DNA of 63,792 nucleotides from Streptomyces prasinopilosus (GCF_001419695.1 NZ_LIRG01000066.1:1-63792); one strand, 5' to 3'; positions 32,193 through 41,092 are shown, counted from the first letter of the stretch. Program-made: numbers and translations. Notes: generated by a model not told the origin, from the letters alone.

Positions 32193-32821
32193 CGCCACCT
32201 CGCCATCGTCGTGCCCGCCTTGCGGCGGTAGCCGGCGAGCTCGAGCATGCGCCGGTCGTCGTCGGTCATCGCGACAGCAGTCCCGATGCCGCTGCCGTCG
32301 GTGCGGTAGCTGTAGGGGCCGATCGTTTCCCCGGTGACTCCGCCCGCCATGGTGGGCGAGGTCAAGGTGCGCAGCGCCATACGTGCCACGACCGCGACCA
32401 CGTCGGCGGGCACCTCGGCTGCGCCGTGGCTGTACGTGACCCGGTAGGTGCCTGGGTAGGACTCGTATTCCTCGTCGGCCCACAGTTCGGGCAGGTTGAT
32501 GGCTGGGCTTTCCGCGGCGGTGCGGATGATGTCGATGCCGTCCCAGCGCCAGCCGACTACTGGAAGGTCTGGCGCCCCGCCTGCGCCGACGGCCACAACC
32601 TCGGTGACCGCGAGAACGGGGGTTTGCGGCAGCCGGATCTCGCCCTGCTGGGCGCGTAGGACCACGGTGTCGTTGTCGCTGCGGGTGAAGTCGCGGCCGG
32701 TGTAGGACCGCACGAGGGCGGAGGCATCAGCGAGCAACGCTTGGGCCCGCGCCTCCTCCTGTGCCATGAGAGGGCGCCCGAGGCGGTCTTGGAGATCGAT
32801 CACGCTAGCGAGTAGGCCCAC
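32189..32821 (-). CDS. Head-tail connector (gp6/gp15-like adaptor)
   Basis: The 210-residue protein has an N-terminal helical segment (VIDLQDRLGRPLMAQEEARA, LLADASALVRSYTGRDF) followed by beta strands (LRAQQGEIRLPQTPVLAVTE) and YRVTYSHGAAEVPADVVAVV, the usual pattern of phage head-tail adaptor proteins. GTG at 32821 is chosen for its GGAGG; GTG at 32803 is an alternative. It is sandwiched between the two glycosyltransferase genes and overlaps both. Confidence 0.75.
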   Translation of the reverse strand: MGLLASVIDLQDRLGRPLMAQEEARAQALLADASALVRSYTGRDFTRSDNDTVVLRAQQGEIRLPQTPVLAVTEVVAVGAGGAPDLPVVGWRWDGIDIIRTAAESPAINLPELWADEEYESYPGTYRVTYSHGAAEVPADVVAVVARMALRTLTSPTMAGGVTGETIGPYSYRTDGSGIGTAVAMTDDDRRMLELAGYRRKAGTTMARWR

Positions 32822-33818
32822 GCTTGACCACCCCCTCCATGACCTTGACCCACAGATCCAGTTCGGCGGCAGGATCCAGTCCGGCAGCACGAGCCGCTGC
32901 GGCCTTCGACGCCTGCGGGTAGACCTTCGGCGAAAACAGGCGCTTCACTGCTGCCTCCCAGGCGTCGACGTCTCCGCGGTCCGCGAAGAAGCCGGCGTCA
33001 CCGAGCGACTCCATCAACCCTGGCGTGGGGTGGGCGACGACCGGGATCCCTGAGCACATCGCCTCGACAGCGACGCGCCCATAGGACTCGTACACCGACG
33101 GCGCCAGCAGCACCCTCGTGCGGGCGTACACGTCTTTCGCCATGCGGTCCCCAGGCGTGTGCGGGAAAATCTCCACATTTGGCAGGTCGTCGCGCACTAT
33201 CTGCTGCCCGTAGCCGCCGATCACTCCTAGGAATTTGCGGCGTGGCATCCGCTCGGCCAGGGCGTAGAAGATCTCTGCGCCCTTCTCTGCCGTCAGGTTG
33301 ATCAGCGTGACGTGATCACCCGGAGTGGCCTGGTAGTCCTCCACGGAGACCGGCGGGTGCACCGTGATATCCCACGGCATCGGCCGATCCCCCCGGTGAA
33401 CACGCCACCATGCCTCGACATCCGCTTTCATCCACGCCGTGTTGTAGACGACGAGGGCCGGACTTCCTTTGACCAGCCACGACTTGGACTTCTCGTAGGT
33501 GTTGTGCAGCAGGTGCACGACCGGTATCCGATGAACCTCCCCCAGCACTGAGGCCCTGGGAGTGTTTTCCAGATGCGTCACGATGACCTGAGCTCGGTCT
33601 TCACCGCGCAGCCACCGGCCCGGATCATCCTTGCCGCGATGCGGGTGCACGGTGACGCCGTCGAGGACGTACACGTCGTCCGAGTCGGCCGGCTGCGAGA
33701 GCAGCACGTCCACTGTGTGGCCGCGCTCCGCCAATGCCCGGAGCAGGCTGTGAGCCGCCCATTCCGCCCCGGCGTTGTGCGTCGGTGGATAGGCGTGGAA
33801 CATCGCCAGGACCCGCAA
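32805..33818 (-). CDS. GT4-type glycosyltransferase, copy 2
   Basis: The 337-residue GT-B protein begins near LRVLAMFHAYPPTHNAGAEW and has the GT4 signature YESYGRVAVEAMCSGIPVV and LLHNT, GHTVDVLLSQ motifs. I chose the TTG at 33818 because GGAG lies five bases upstream; this makes it exactly as long as copy 1. The gene follows the capsid gene after a strong hairpin, so it is likely translated from a reduced share of the late transcript. The duplication has diverged clearly, suggesting two acceptors or donors rather than dosage. Confidence 0.84.
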   Translation of the reverse strand: MRVLAMFHAYPPTHNAGAEWAAHSLLRALAERGHTVDVLLSQPADSDDVYVLDGVTVHPHRGKDDPGRWLRGEDRAQVIVTHLENTPRASVLGEVHRIPVVHLLHNTYEKSKSWLVKGSPALVVYNTAWMKADVEAWWRVHRGDRPMPWDITVHPPVSVEDYQATPGDHVTLINLTAEKGAEIFYALAERMPRRKFLGVIGGYGQQIVRDDLPNVEIFPHTPGDRMAKDVYARTRVLLAPSVYESYGRVAVEAMCSGIPVVAHPTPGLMESLGDAGFFADRGDVDAWEAAVKRLFSPKVYPQASKAAAARAAGLDPAAELDLWVKVMEGVVKRGPTR

Positions 33819-33843
33819 GGTGACTCCGATCTGCCGGACGGCT

Positions 33844-33867
33844 GGCAGCCCTCGCACGAGGGCTGCC
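33844..33867. terminator. Hairpin between capsid and glycosyltransferase genes
   Basis: GGCAGCCCTCG (33844-33854) and CGAGGGCTGCC (33857-33867) form a perfect 11-bp inverted repeat with a minimal loop. It begins 13 bases after the capsid stop codon. Confidence 0.72.
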
Positions 33868-33879
33868 TGCCGTCGCGGT

Positions 33880-34827
33880 TCAGGACGCGGCGGTGGCCGT
33901 CTGTACCACGGCGAACGGGGACCGGGTCGCCGAGTTGGTGTTGAGGCGGGTCGCCGGGTTGGCCGTGGCGAACGCCACCCGCATCACCACGCGCATGGCG
34001 ACGGAGTCCTGCTGCATCAGGTTGAGGACGACCTTGCCGTCGTCGTCGGAGATGACGCCCTCGGTGAACAGCTTGAAGCTGATGTCCTGGCGCACGCCGA
34101 CGATCGCCTTCGACCAGTCGCCCATGAGGAGCTCGGCCTCGGACATGTCCCAGGCGCCGTTGGTGAGCTCCGACATCGGGTAGCCGTACAGCGTGCCGCC
34201 CAGGCCGCCCTGCAGGTTCGGCTGGTAGATCGGCACACCCTGCTCGGACCGCATCGTGTTCAACTTCCACGTCAGGCCCGGCCGGCTGATGAAGCCGTTC
34301 ACGGCGAACCCGTCCGCGGCGACCTTGCCTGCAGCGTCGGCCACATCGACGGCGAAGTCGACGCCGGCCCCCGAGATGACCGCGTTGCCTGCGGCCACCG
34401 CCGACTGGTACACGGCGGCCGGCCAGGTGGACGGCTTGTCCAGGCCGAACAGTCCGGCCCCGTCGAGCTTGGCGCCGATGGCCTCGACGAGTCGGGGGCG
34501 GACCTCGTTCCAGATCGGCATCTGGGCGTCGTCGAGGTAGGCCTCCGGGATCGGGACGATCGCGGCGATCTCCTCGGCGACAAGGTCGACGTTCTTCCAG
34601 TCCTGCGACGTGGTCTGCTTCAGTCCGGTGTCGCCACCGACGAAGTACGCGAGCGGCAGCACGTCGAGCACGGGCTGGCGCTGCGTCTTGCTGGACATCG
34701 GCACCTGGCGGGCCCGCTGCAGAAGCGCCGATGCGCCCGGCAGGCCCTGGATGATCTCGACGGACACCGGCTCGGGGACGAGCGGGTCGTTGCTGGCGTC
34801 CCGGCTGATGAGCGAGTTGAAAGGCAC
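33880..34827 (-). CDS. Major capsid protein (HK97 fold)
   Basis: In the 315-residue protein the pattern MPFNSLISRDASNDPLVPE, then QPVLDVLPLAYFVGGDTGLK, VDLVAEEIAAIVPIPEAYLD and IWNEVRPRLVEAIGAKLD matches HK97-fold capsid proteins of actinophages. It has no long N-terminal delta domain; a separate scaffold gene lies upstream. GTG at 34827 follows AAGGAGA. It forms the icosahedral shell and is a possible substrate of the adjoining glycosyltransferases. Confidence 0.9.
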   Translation of the reverse strand: MPFNSLISRDASNDPLVPEPVSVEIIQGLPGASALLQRARQVPMSSKTQRQPVLDVLPLAYFVGGDTGLKQTTSQDWKNVDLVAEEIAAIVPIPEAYLDDAQMPIWNEVRPRLVEAIGAKLDGAGLFGLDKPSTWPAAVYQSAVAAGNAVISGAGVDFAVDVADAAGKVAADGFAVNGFISRPGLTWKLNTMRSEQGVPIYQPNLQGGLGGTLYGYPMSELTNGAWDMSEAELLMGDWSKAIVGVRQDISFKLFTEGVISDDDGKVVLNLMQQDSVAMRVVMRVAFATANPATRLNTNSATRSPFAVVQTATAAS

Positions 34828-34896
34828 GGGGTCTCCTTCCGGAAAAGCAGCGACCCCGGCCCCGTGCGGGTGATTCCGGTGCTGCGGTGAACGTGG

Positions 34897-35481
34897 TTAG
34901 CGGCCGGCTAGGCGCCGGATCCAGTCGTCCGGGCTGGCTGTGGCCGACCCGGACGCCGTTGCGGCGCCCGGTGTGAGGGCCTCGACGGGCCTCTGAGATG
35001 TCGGTGCGGTAGGCGCGGATGCCTTGAGGCGCTCGGCGAGGATCTCCGCACGCGCGTTGATCTCCTCGTCACTGCCGGAGCCGAGCAGGTCGATCAGGTC
35101 CGGCGGGATGTTGTGCGTGGCCGCCGCCATCAGGCGGGTGTTGGTGGCGCGCAGGTCGCCGAGCTGGCGCTCCGCCGCCTCCTTGGCGTCGAGGAGCTTC
35201 TGCTGCTCGGTCTTCTGCGACTCCTGCCACTGCTGATACTCGGTCAGCTGCGGTTCGGCCTCTCGGTACTTCGTGCGCCAGCTCGCCGACTCCCTGCGGA
35301 GCTTCTCGATCTCCTTCCGGGCCGCCTCGGGGTCCGCCCACGGGTCCGTGCCCTGGGACTGCTGGTTTGCCGAGGTGTCTTGCGTTCCGCCGCCGGACTG
35401 CACGTCCGGCTGCTGCGCGATGTCGGTGGTGCTGGCGTCAGACTGTCCTGCAGCCTGCGTGGTGTCGGCCGTGTCCTGCAC
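34897..35481 (-). CDS. Scaffolding protein
   Basis: The 194-residue protein is Gln/Ser/Asp-rich at the N-terminus, then has a charged coiled coil (ARKEIEKLRRESASWRTKYR; EAAERQLGDLRATNTRL) and a short C-terminal helix (PDDWIRRLAGR) of the type that docks to the capsid. It stands directly upstream of the capsid gene, the standard place. GTG start with GAGGGACC upstream. Confidence 0.85.
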   Translation of the reverse strand: MQDTADTTQAAGQSDASTTDIAQQPDVQSGGGTQDTSANQQSQGTDPWADPEAARKEIEKLRRESASWRTKYREAEPQLTEYQQWQESQKTEQQKLLDAKEAAERQLGDLRATNTRLMAAATHNIPPDLIDLLGSGSDEEINARAEILAERLKASAPTAPTSQRPVEALTPGAATASGSATASPDDWIRRLAGR

Positions 35482-35594
35482 GGTCCCTCCTCGTTCTGGG
35501 CATGAGAAAAGGCCGTGTCCAGCACGACCCCAAGGTCCCGCAGACGCGGGCGATATTCGGTTAGCTGACGCCGCCAGGACGCCAGAGCTTTAGA

Positions 35595-36371
35595 TCAGGG
35601 GCGATCGGGTGCCGTGTAGGCGGCCCTGCCCTCGGACTCCCACCAACGGCGGAACGCGTTGACGGCGTGCGTACCGCCGCGGCCACGCGTCGTCCGCAGC
35701 CAGTCGTCATAAAGCTGTTCGGCGACACCGATGAACGGCTCGTCGTTCGTGAACGCAGGCCACGCCTGGCACCCGCAGTGATCGTGGTAGCGATTGCCGC
35801 CCTGCCGCGGATCGCCCGCCGTCTTCGCCGACTTGTACACCGGCCCCCGCGAGGCGAGCATTGCGCACCAAGCGCACGGATCAGCGTCCGTCACCCGTGC
35901 CCATCCGGTCGCCTGCTCATCGACCTCGATCGACCGCTGCATGACCTGCCGGCCGCCCTCTAAAGCCAGGTACTGGGTGCTGCCGACCAGGCGGACGGCG
36001 GCGGCATCCATGGCTTGTTGAGGTGTCTTGCCCGCGGCGATGGCCTTCTTGAACTCGACCGGGCCAGTCACATCGAGGGCACTCTCCAGCCGCTTCGCCA
36101 AGAGCGGCAAAGGACCCTCTGGGGTGAAACCGTCCTCGTTGACGCCAGCCTCGCGCCTGGCATTCATGTACGAGGACTCGGCGAGAGCCGCGGACTGTTC
36201 GCGAGCCTGCCGCACCAACGGCGTCAGAGCGGCACGGACGGCCGGCCAGGACGCGTCCACCTTCGCCGGGTTCATCAGTTCCCGCCATACCTGCAGTACC
36301 TGCTGGGCGAGGCGGGCAGCCGCCAGAGCCTGGATGCGGCGATACCGCTGAGGAGCCTCCGGGCTCGCCAT
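35595..36371 (-). CDS. MuF-like capsid morphogenesis protein
   Basis: This 258-residue protein follows the portal gene with a one-base overlap. The N-terminal part is helical. The C-terminal domain has the DPCAWCAMLASRGPVY and YHDHCGCQAWPAF motifs, the Cys/His cluster of MuF-type minor head proteins. It is thought to ride inside the head with the portal. The 114-base gap downstream, before the scaffold gene, holds no gene. Confidence 0.82.
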   Translation of the reverse strand: MASPEAPQRYRRIQALAAARLAQQVLQVWRELMNPAKVDASWPAVRAALTPLVRQAREQSAALAESSYMNARREAGVNEDGFTPEGPLPLLAKRLESALDVTGPVEFKKAIAAGKTPQQAMDAAAVRLVGSTQYLALEGGRQVMQRSIEVDEQATGWARVTDADPCAWCAMLASRGPVYKSAKTAGDPRQGGNRYHDHCGCQAWPAFTNDEPFIGVAEQLYDDWLRTTRGRGGTHAVNAFRRWWESEGRAAYTAPDRP

Positions 36372-37765
36372 CAGAGCACCACGTCCGCCACCGGCTCCGC
36401 AGCAGGGGCGGGCTCCAGCTGGCTCATCTGCTTTTCGATGATGCCGTTCAGGCGACTCAGCGAATCACCCTGCTCGGCCGTCGTCTTCCAGCGTTCGACA
36501 TCGGTCTGCGTGACACCGGGGATCTTCTCCCACAGCTCCTGCGGAGGAACCCCGAGCATCGTGACGAGCTTGCCCAGCGCGTCGACGGTCTGCGCCAGCG
36601 ACCGCGCCGACGTGTCCCGCCACACGACCTGGGCTTGGATGTCCTCCCAAGCCTTCTGATCGCCCGCCGCCAGGCCAGCCAGGCGCAGGGCCTGCTCCCA
36701 GCCCTCGCCGAACAGGGACTCGCGTTCGTCGATCTTCCGGTCGAGACCATCGCGGGCTGCCGCGAGGGCTTCCGCAGACAGGTTCACCATCTGCCCGAGG
36801 AGGTGGTACGGCGGCACCTGCGACAGGGTCGACATGTGCCGGATCGTCGCCTCACGACTCTCGAGGTAGCCCTTGAGGTCGGTCTGGCCGAACTCGCCGA
36901 ACTTCGTGTCCGCATCCTCGGCAACGAACAGACCGTCCACGCGGGAGCGGAACGGCTCGATCGGGTTGCCGTCGTCGTCCTGCGGCGGCGCCATACCGGT
37001 GACCCAGCGCTGCCGGAATGCCGCGTACTGCTGCGCCATCAGCAGGTTGAACGTGGTCATGTTCAACTGGTCCTGGGCGTCGATCAGCGGCTCCACCTCG
37101 CCGATCACGCCGTCGCCGTCGAGATCGTCCGTGTTGACGAAGCGGACCACCGGGCACACGCCCAGACCGTGATGCATCACGCCGTTCTCGTCCAGCTTTA
37201 GACCGGATCCGTCGACGTTACCGACCAGCGTGTAGCGGCCCTGGTCGTCATACAAGCGCACCACGCGGCGACGGCCCTTCGCCGTGTTCTCCACGCGGTC
37301 CTCGATCGCATAGATCGGCCACTCGTCATTGACCGGATCCGCATACAGTGCGGTCAGGCGCCGCGGCGAGAACGGGGTGATCACCGGTACGGGCTTGCCC
37401 GGCATCACCACCACATAGGAGGCCCCGTAGGTGAGCGCAGCCCGGTGCACACCGTGCTGCCGCGCGTCCAGCCGGTTCGCCTGCCACACCCGCCACGGCG
37501 AAGCGTTGTCGTCCGCACCCTTCGGCCGGTAGCCATCGACGTACATGTTCTGCGAGACGACCGTGACCACCAGCGGCAGGATCTTCACCTTCGCCCGCTC
37601 GATCAGCCACCGGTACTCGGCACGCGCCCCAGCGGGAACGTAGACGCTCGAATGATCGCCCGCCATGTAGTCGGCAATCCGCTGCAGCCTCGGCTGCTCC
37701 ACCTCACGTAGCTTCAGCAGTCGGCGCGCCGTCGAAACCGCCTCTTCTTCGCCCATCAACGGCAT
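36371..37765 (-). CDS. Portal protein (SPP1 gp6-like)
   Basis: The 464-residue protein forms the dodecameric vertex through which DNA passes. Recognisable segments are LRRLLKLREVEQPRL-like N-terminal helices, VVSQNMYVDGYRPKG, a beta section KPVPVITPFSPRRLTALYAD, and the crown/stem region QDQLNMTTFNLLMAQQYAAF and SQVPPYHLLGQMVNLSAEAL. ATG at 37765 has GGAGGGGG upstream. Length and order are normal. Confidence 0.9.
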   Translation of the reverse strand: MPLMGEEEAVSTARRLLKLREVEQPRLQRIADYMAGDHSSVYVPAGARAEYRWLIERAKVKILPLVVTVVSQNMYVDGYRPKGADDNASPWRVWQANRLDARQHGVHRAALTYGASYVVVMPGKPVPVITPFSPRRLTALYADPVNDEWPIYAIEDRVENTAKGRRRVVRLYDDQGRYTLVGNVDGSGLKLDENGVMHHGLGVCPVVRFVNTDDLDGDGVIGEVEPLIDAQDQLNMTTFNLLMAQQYAAFRQRWVTGMAPPQDDDGNPIEPFRSRVDGLFVAEDADTKFGEFGQTDLKGYLESREATIRHMSTLSQVPPYHLLGQMVNLSAEALAAARDGLDRKIDERESLFGEGWEQALRLAGLAAGDQKAWEDIQAQVVWRDTSARSLAQTVDALGKLVTMLGVPPQELWEKIPGVTQTDVERWKTTAEQGDSLSRLNGIIEKQMSQLEPAPAAEPVADVVL

Positions 37766-37784
37766 GACGCGCCCCCTCCCCCGC

Positions 37785-39434
37785 TCACGCGAATCCATGG
37801 ACGCGACCAGTGCGCTTCCGCTTCTTCTGCCTCTTCGACCAGTCCGGCGACGCCAACAGTGCTCGCCGCGCCATATCCGCCAGCTGCATCGCCGCGAAGG
37901 CGTCCACCTTCTTCGGGGACTCCCGCGACTCCTTGCCGAACGACACGCCCCACTTGTTCGGCCTGCGCCGGGCGTTCGCAACATGCCGCTTCAGGACCGG
38001 ATCGCCGGTGTGCAGGATCTTCTGGTCGATGATGGCCTGCACCAGCGCCTCGGTCGCCTTCGTCAGCTCCTGCTGGTGGCCACGCATGTCGTAGCCGATC
38101 AGCGACCTCGCGGACGCCTTCACCAGTAGTTCGTCGCGGTACGTCTCGCCCCACTCGTCGATGTACGACTCCCACAGCTTGACGTCCGCGAAGAACGCCC
38201 GGACCTGGTAGCGGCCGAACGCGTGCGCCACGAGATCCGACACATGCTTGCGGTCGACCTCCCAGTTCTTCCCCAGGGGTCCTTCCGGCCGCTCCCAGAT
38301 ACCCAGAGGCTGCACCAGGCGGTCCGAGAGCCGCAGCGCAATCAACGCAGTCGCGTCGTCGGTCTTGCCGCCGTCGAAGCCGAGCGTGATCTCGTCGCCG
38401 TCCTGCAGACGAAGCTCCGAAGCGCACTTGGCCCACTCCCCCGGGTCCAGCAGAGCGTCCTCCGCAGCAACCGGCTGGTTCAGCCAGTACCGTCGCGAAT
38501 CCGACGGCGACGACTGCGGATCCCAGATCTCGGCGATGATGCCGTCCAGGTCCATCCACGCCGCGGCCGGCCCGTAAGCCTCCTTGAGGCCAGCGAGCAA
38601 GGCATCACGGTCGGACAGGTCCACGCCGTCAACGGCCTGGCGGTGGTCGAACAGCAAGCCGGCCGCGTCCGCGCCCCGTACCCGGCCTTCTCTGATGGCC
38701 TTGTAGTAGGTGTGGGTCGCCTCCGCGACCGAGTCCTGACCCGGCTCGTACATCGTCGACGTCTCAAGGCACCACGGCTCGGCTTCCTTGCGTTTACGCA
38801 GGTTGCGTCGCACCGTGCCGTGCATGCGCCGCAGCTCCGGCAGCACATACAGATGGGTCTCGTCGAAGACCGCAAAGGTCTCCTTGCCGCCGTCCTTCGC
38901 CGCGGATGACGCCGTCGACGGGGTGATCTCGCCCCGCTGATGATGCAGAATGATCCGGCTCGAGGACTGCGCCGACTTGCCGATGTCGATGCCCGGGAAG
39001 TCGGCGCCGTGGTGCTCGATGAGGTACTCGAGCATCGTCGACACGTTGTCGTAAGTGTTGCCCGACTGGCCCTCTTCCGTGGCCAGGCAGCGGATGAACG
39101 GCGACTTCACCGGCCTCCCGACCGGCTCCCCGTTCGCGTCCCAGCCGTCGAACCGCACCGGGAACAAGGCTTCGGAGCAGACCAGCATCCCGGCGATCTC
39201 AGACTTCGCGCGGCCCTTCGCCCGCGACAGGAACGCCCGCCGGTAGACCCGCCGGCCCGTCTCCGGGTCGATGCGGTAGGCCTTGACGATGAACGCGTAG
39301 AACTCATCGTCCAGTTCGATCGGCTCGCCGACAACGTCGCCAGGGCCGTGGCACAGGTACTCCTCGATGTGCTCCACGATGTGGTGCCCGAGAGAAGGGA
39401 ACTCGCCGTCGTACTGGGGACCGCGCCACGGCAT
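37785..39434 (-). CDS. Terminase large subunit
   Basis: The 549-residue motor packages DNA and cuts it. The ATPase domain has a divergent Walker A (LSRAKGRAKSE) and Walker B FAVFDETHLYVL. The nuclease domain has the first acidic motif ITLGFDGGKTDDATAL, then AFFADVKLWESY and a C-terminal KKVDAFAAMQLA. ATG at 39434. It lies nine bases downstream of the small subunit and 20 upstream of the portal gene. Confidence 0.92.
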   Translation of the reverse strand: MPWRGPQYDGEFPSLGHHIVEHIEEYLCHGPGDVVGEPIELDDEFYAFIVKAYRIDPETGRRVYRRAFLSRAKGRAKSEIAGMLVCSEALFPVRFDGWDANGEPVGRPVKSPFIRCLATEEGQSGNTYDNVSTMLEYLIEHHGADFPGIDIGKSAQSSSRIILHHQRGEITPSTASSAAKDGGKETFAVFDETHLYVLPELRRMHGTVRRNLRKRKEAEPWCLETSTMYEPGQDSVAEATHTYYKAIREGRVRGADAAGLLFDHRQAVDGVDLSDRDALLAGLKEAYGPAAAWMDLDGIIAEIWDPQSSPSDSRRYWLNQPVAAEDALLDPGEWAKCASELRLQDGDEITLGFDGGKTDDATALIALRLSDRLVQPLGIWERPEGPLGKNWEVDRKHVSDLVAHAFGRYQVRAFFADVKLWESYIDEWGETYRDELLVKASARSLIGYDMRGHQQELTKATEALVQAIIDQKILHTGDPVLKRHVANARRRPNKWGVSFGKESRESPKKVDAFAAMQLADMARRALLASPDWSKRQKKRKRTGRVHGFA

Positions 39435-39442
39435 GGCACCCC

Positions 39443-39901
39443 CTAGCCGGCATCCTCACTGACGATCCGAAGGTTCTTCCGCCGGTCCGACGTCGACCGT
39501 GGGGTCTCCACTTGGGCTGGCTTGTCTGCCGGGGTCTCGATCTTCAGCTTGAGCCGCATCCGGTCCTCCGGAGTGGCCCCGTACTTCGCGGCCCGTAGCC
39601 GGACCTCGGAAGCGAACTCCCAGCGCCCCTTGGTCCACATGACGTGGTGCAGCAGGGCCGTGTCGAGGAGGAAGTCCCAATCGGTGTCGATGAAGACCTG
39701 AGCCTGCGCCGACCGCCGCCACGTCTCCCACCACTGCACCGTCCGTGGATGCCACGACTCCTGGTCCGGCAGAACTCCCTCCGGCAATTCGGGCCCGCGG
39801 ACTTCGCCGTCGTCCTCGACACGGTTCAGCTCCCCCTCCCGGGCCTTTGAGTCCCGGGCGCGCGACCGCGTAGCCTTCGGCGCCATGCCGCGACCAGCCA
39901 T
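39443..39901 (-). CDS. Terminase small subunit-like protein
   Basis: This 152-residue protein has a basic N-terminus (ATRSRARDSKAREGEL) and a helical core with PRTVQWWETWRRSAQAQVFI and LLDTALLHHVMWTKGRWEFA, then KYGATPEDRMRLKLKIE. This is the familiar actinophage small terminase pattern that recognises the packaging site. ATG at 39901 is chosen because GAGGGG lies upstream; GTG at 39910 and ATG at 39886 are alternatives. Confidence 0.75.
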   Translation of the reverse strand: MAGRGMAPKATRSRARDSKAREGELNRVEDDGEVRGPELPEGVLPDQESWHPRTVQWWETWRRSAQAQVFIDTDWDFLLDTALLHHVMWTKGRWEFASEVRLRAAKYGATPEDRMRLKLKIETPADKPAQVETPRSTSDRRKNLRIVSEDAG

Positions 39902-39914
39902 GAGAGGCACCCCC

Positions 39915-40517
39915 TCACAGCAAGTCGTCGATCACCCTCGAGAGATCAGCCAGCACAGAGGGCGCCTTCTCGAATCGCTCGCCCGTCACGGTCATGTAGC
40001 GGCCACGGTCATAGATTTCAACCGCGGTATCGCCGCGCCGAATCCGGCGCCCTCGCCCAACGCTGCCGTAGCCCCAAATGTGCAGGCCAGTACCGGACGG
40101 CGAGATCTCGATGTACGTGCGCGGCAGCCGGGCGACGATCCTCCGCGCCCAGGCCGTCAACGCTCCATCCACCAAGGCGTGGTCGAGGTCGATGCACACC
40201 AGGCGGTCCACCGAGCTCAGAACGAACCCGATGCCGACACCGGCCCTCGAACGCTTGGCCGCACTGTAAGAACTCCACGTCTCCGGGTCAGTCGACGAGG
40301 CCGGCGCACGCTTCGGACCGCGGGCCGACAGCGGCACCTTGCGGTCGCTGTACCGAACCCACTGCCGACGGCGCGTCATCGCGGCCGGGACCGAGTCCGA
40401 CTGTCGCTGACGCGCCCGGTGAGCAGCCATGCGGCAACGGCCCGAGCAGAACCGAGCGTTGTGCGCATGCCGCGCGCCGAGGTGCTCCCGGCAGTGCTCG
40501 CAACGCTTCGTCTTCAT
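39915..40517 (-). CDS. Small PrimPol-like (AEP-type) primase domain protein
   Basis: The 200-residue protein has an N-terminal zinc-like segment (CEHC, then FCSGRC, residues 6-28) and a domain with archaeo-eukaryotic primase motifs: an acidic pair in LVCIDLDHAL (about 107-115), SGTGLHIWG (about 141-149) and an Asp in VEIYDRGRYMTVTG (about 166-179). Prim-pol N-terminal domains of this kind initiate replication on Streptomyces AICEs and plasmids, but there they are joined to a helicase or other domains. Here it stands alone beside the terminase. Start ATG at 40517. Confidence 0.72.
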   Translation of the reverse strand: MKTKRCEHCREHLGARHAHNARFCSGRCRMAAHRARQRQSDSVPAAMTRRRQWVRYSDRKVPLSARGPKRAPASSTDPETWSSYSAAKRSRAGVGIGFVLSSVDRLVCIDLDHALVDGALTAWARRIVARLPRTYIEISPSGTGLHIWGYGSVGRGRRIRRGDTAVEIYDRGRYMTVTGERFEKAPSVLADLSRVIDDLL

Positions 40518-40642
40518 GCACCCCAGTCTACGGGCATGCGTGACGGCAATCTGCACCCTGACCTGCACTGATACAGGTCCGTGACATGCGTACCACCCGG
40601 CAGGCCGACGACACCCGAACGGCAAACATGCAGGTCAGACCA

Positions 40643-40790
40643 TGATCATCAGATCCCCAGAGTCGCGCGCACTCCGGGAAGCTAACGTGCCCGATCCTCA
40701 GATCTGGATGATCTTGGAGGTACCCCCCAGGATGATCTTGAAGGCATGATCACCCTGGGATCGATCAAGGTCCGCTCGGCTCAATTGATC
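40643..40790. other. GATC-rich intergenic region, possible packaging or replication site
   Basis: Between the PrimPol-like gene and an HNH gene there are ten GATC tetramers in about 150 bases. They include two similar blocks, GGATGATCTTGGAGG and GGATGATCTTGAAGG, spaced 26 bases apart. It lies close to the terminase genes, where a cos or pac site is expected, and next to a primase-like gene. Neither role can be decided by eye. Confidence 0.4.
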
Positions 40791-41092
40791 AAGCCGGGGT
40801 GGGCCTCGGCTGGCCGGCGCCGCGGCGGCTTGGCATGAGCCACGGCCGATGCCTCGCGACCAGTCTTCTGATCATGGTGCCACTGGCACAGCGCCCACAG
40901 GTTCGCTTCGCTGTGGTCGTCCACTCCCTGGGCGGCGCCCTGCTTGTGGTCCACCTGGTTGGCCGGCTCGCCGCACAGGCCGCCGGCAGCGAGGGGCCAC
41001 TGGCAGACATGGCCGTCACGCTTGAGGATGCGGGCACGGATGCGATACCAGCCCTTGGGCAGCGGAGCTGAGCGCCGGCCTTGACTGGGCAT
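40781..41092 (-). CDS. HNH endonuclease
   Basis: The 103-residue protein shows the HNH layout CQWPLAAGGLCGEPANQVDH, then EANLWALCQWHHDQKT, with zinc-binding Cys pairs. HNH proteins of this size next to terminase genes assist DNA packaging and cleavage in many HK97-like phages, which fits the position. It overlaps the next gene by one base. Confidence 0.82.
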   Translation of the reverse strand: MPSQGRRSAPLPKGWYRIRARILKRDGHVCQWPLAAGGLCGEPANQVDHKQGAAQGVDDHSEANLWALCQWHHDQKTGREASAVAHAKPPRRRPAEAHPGLIN

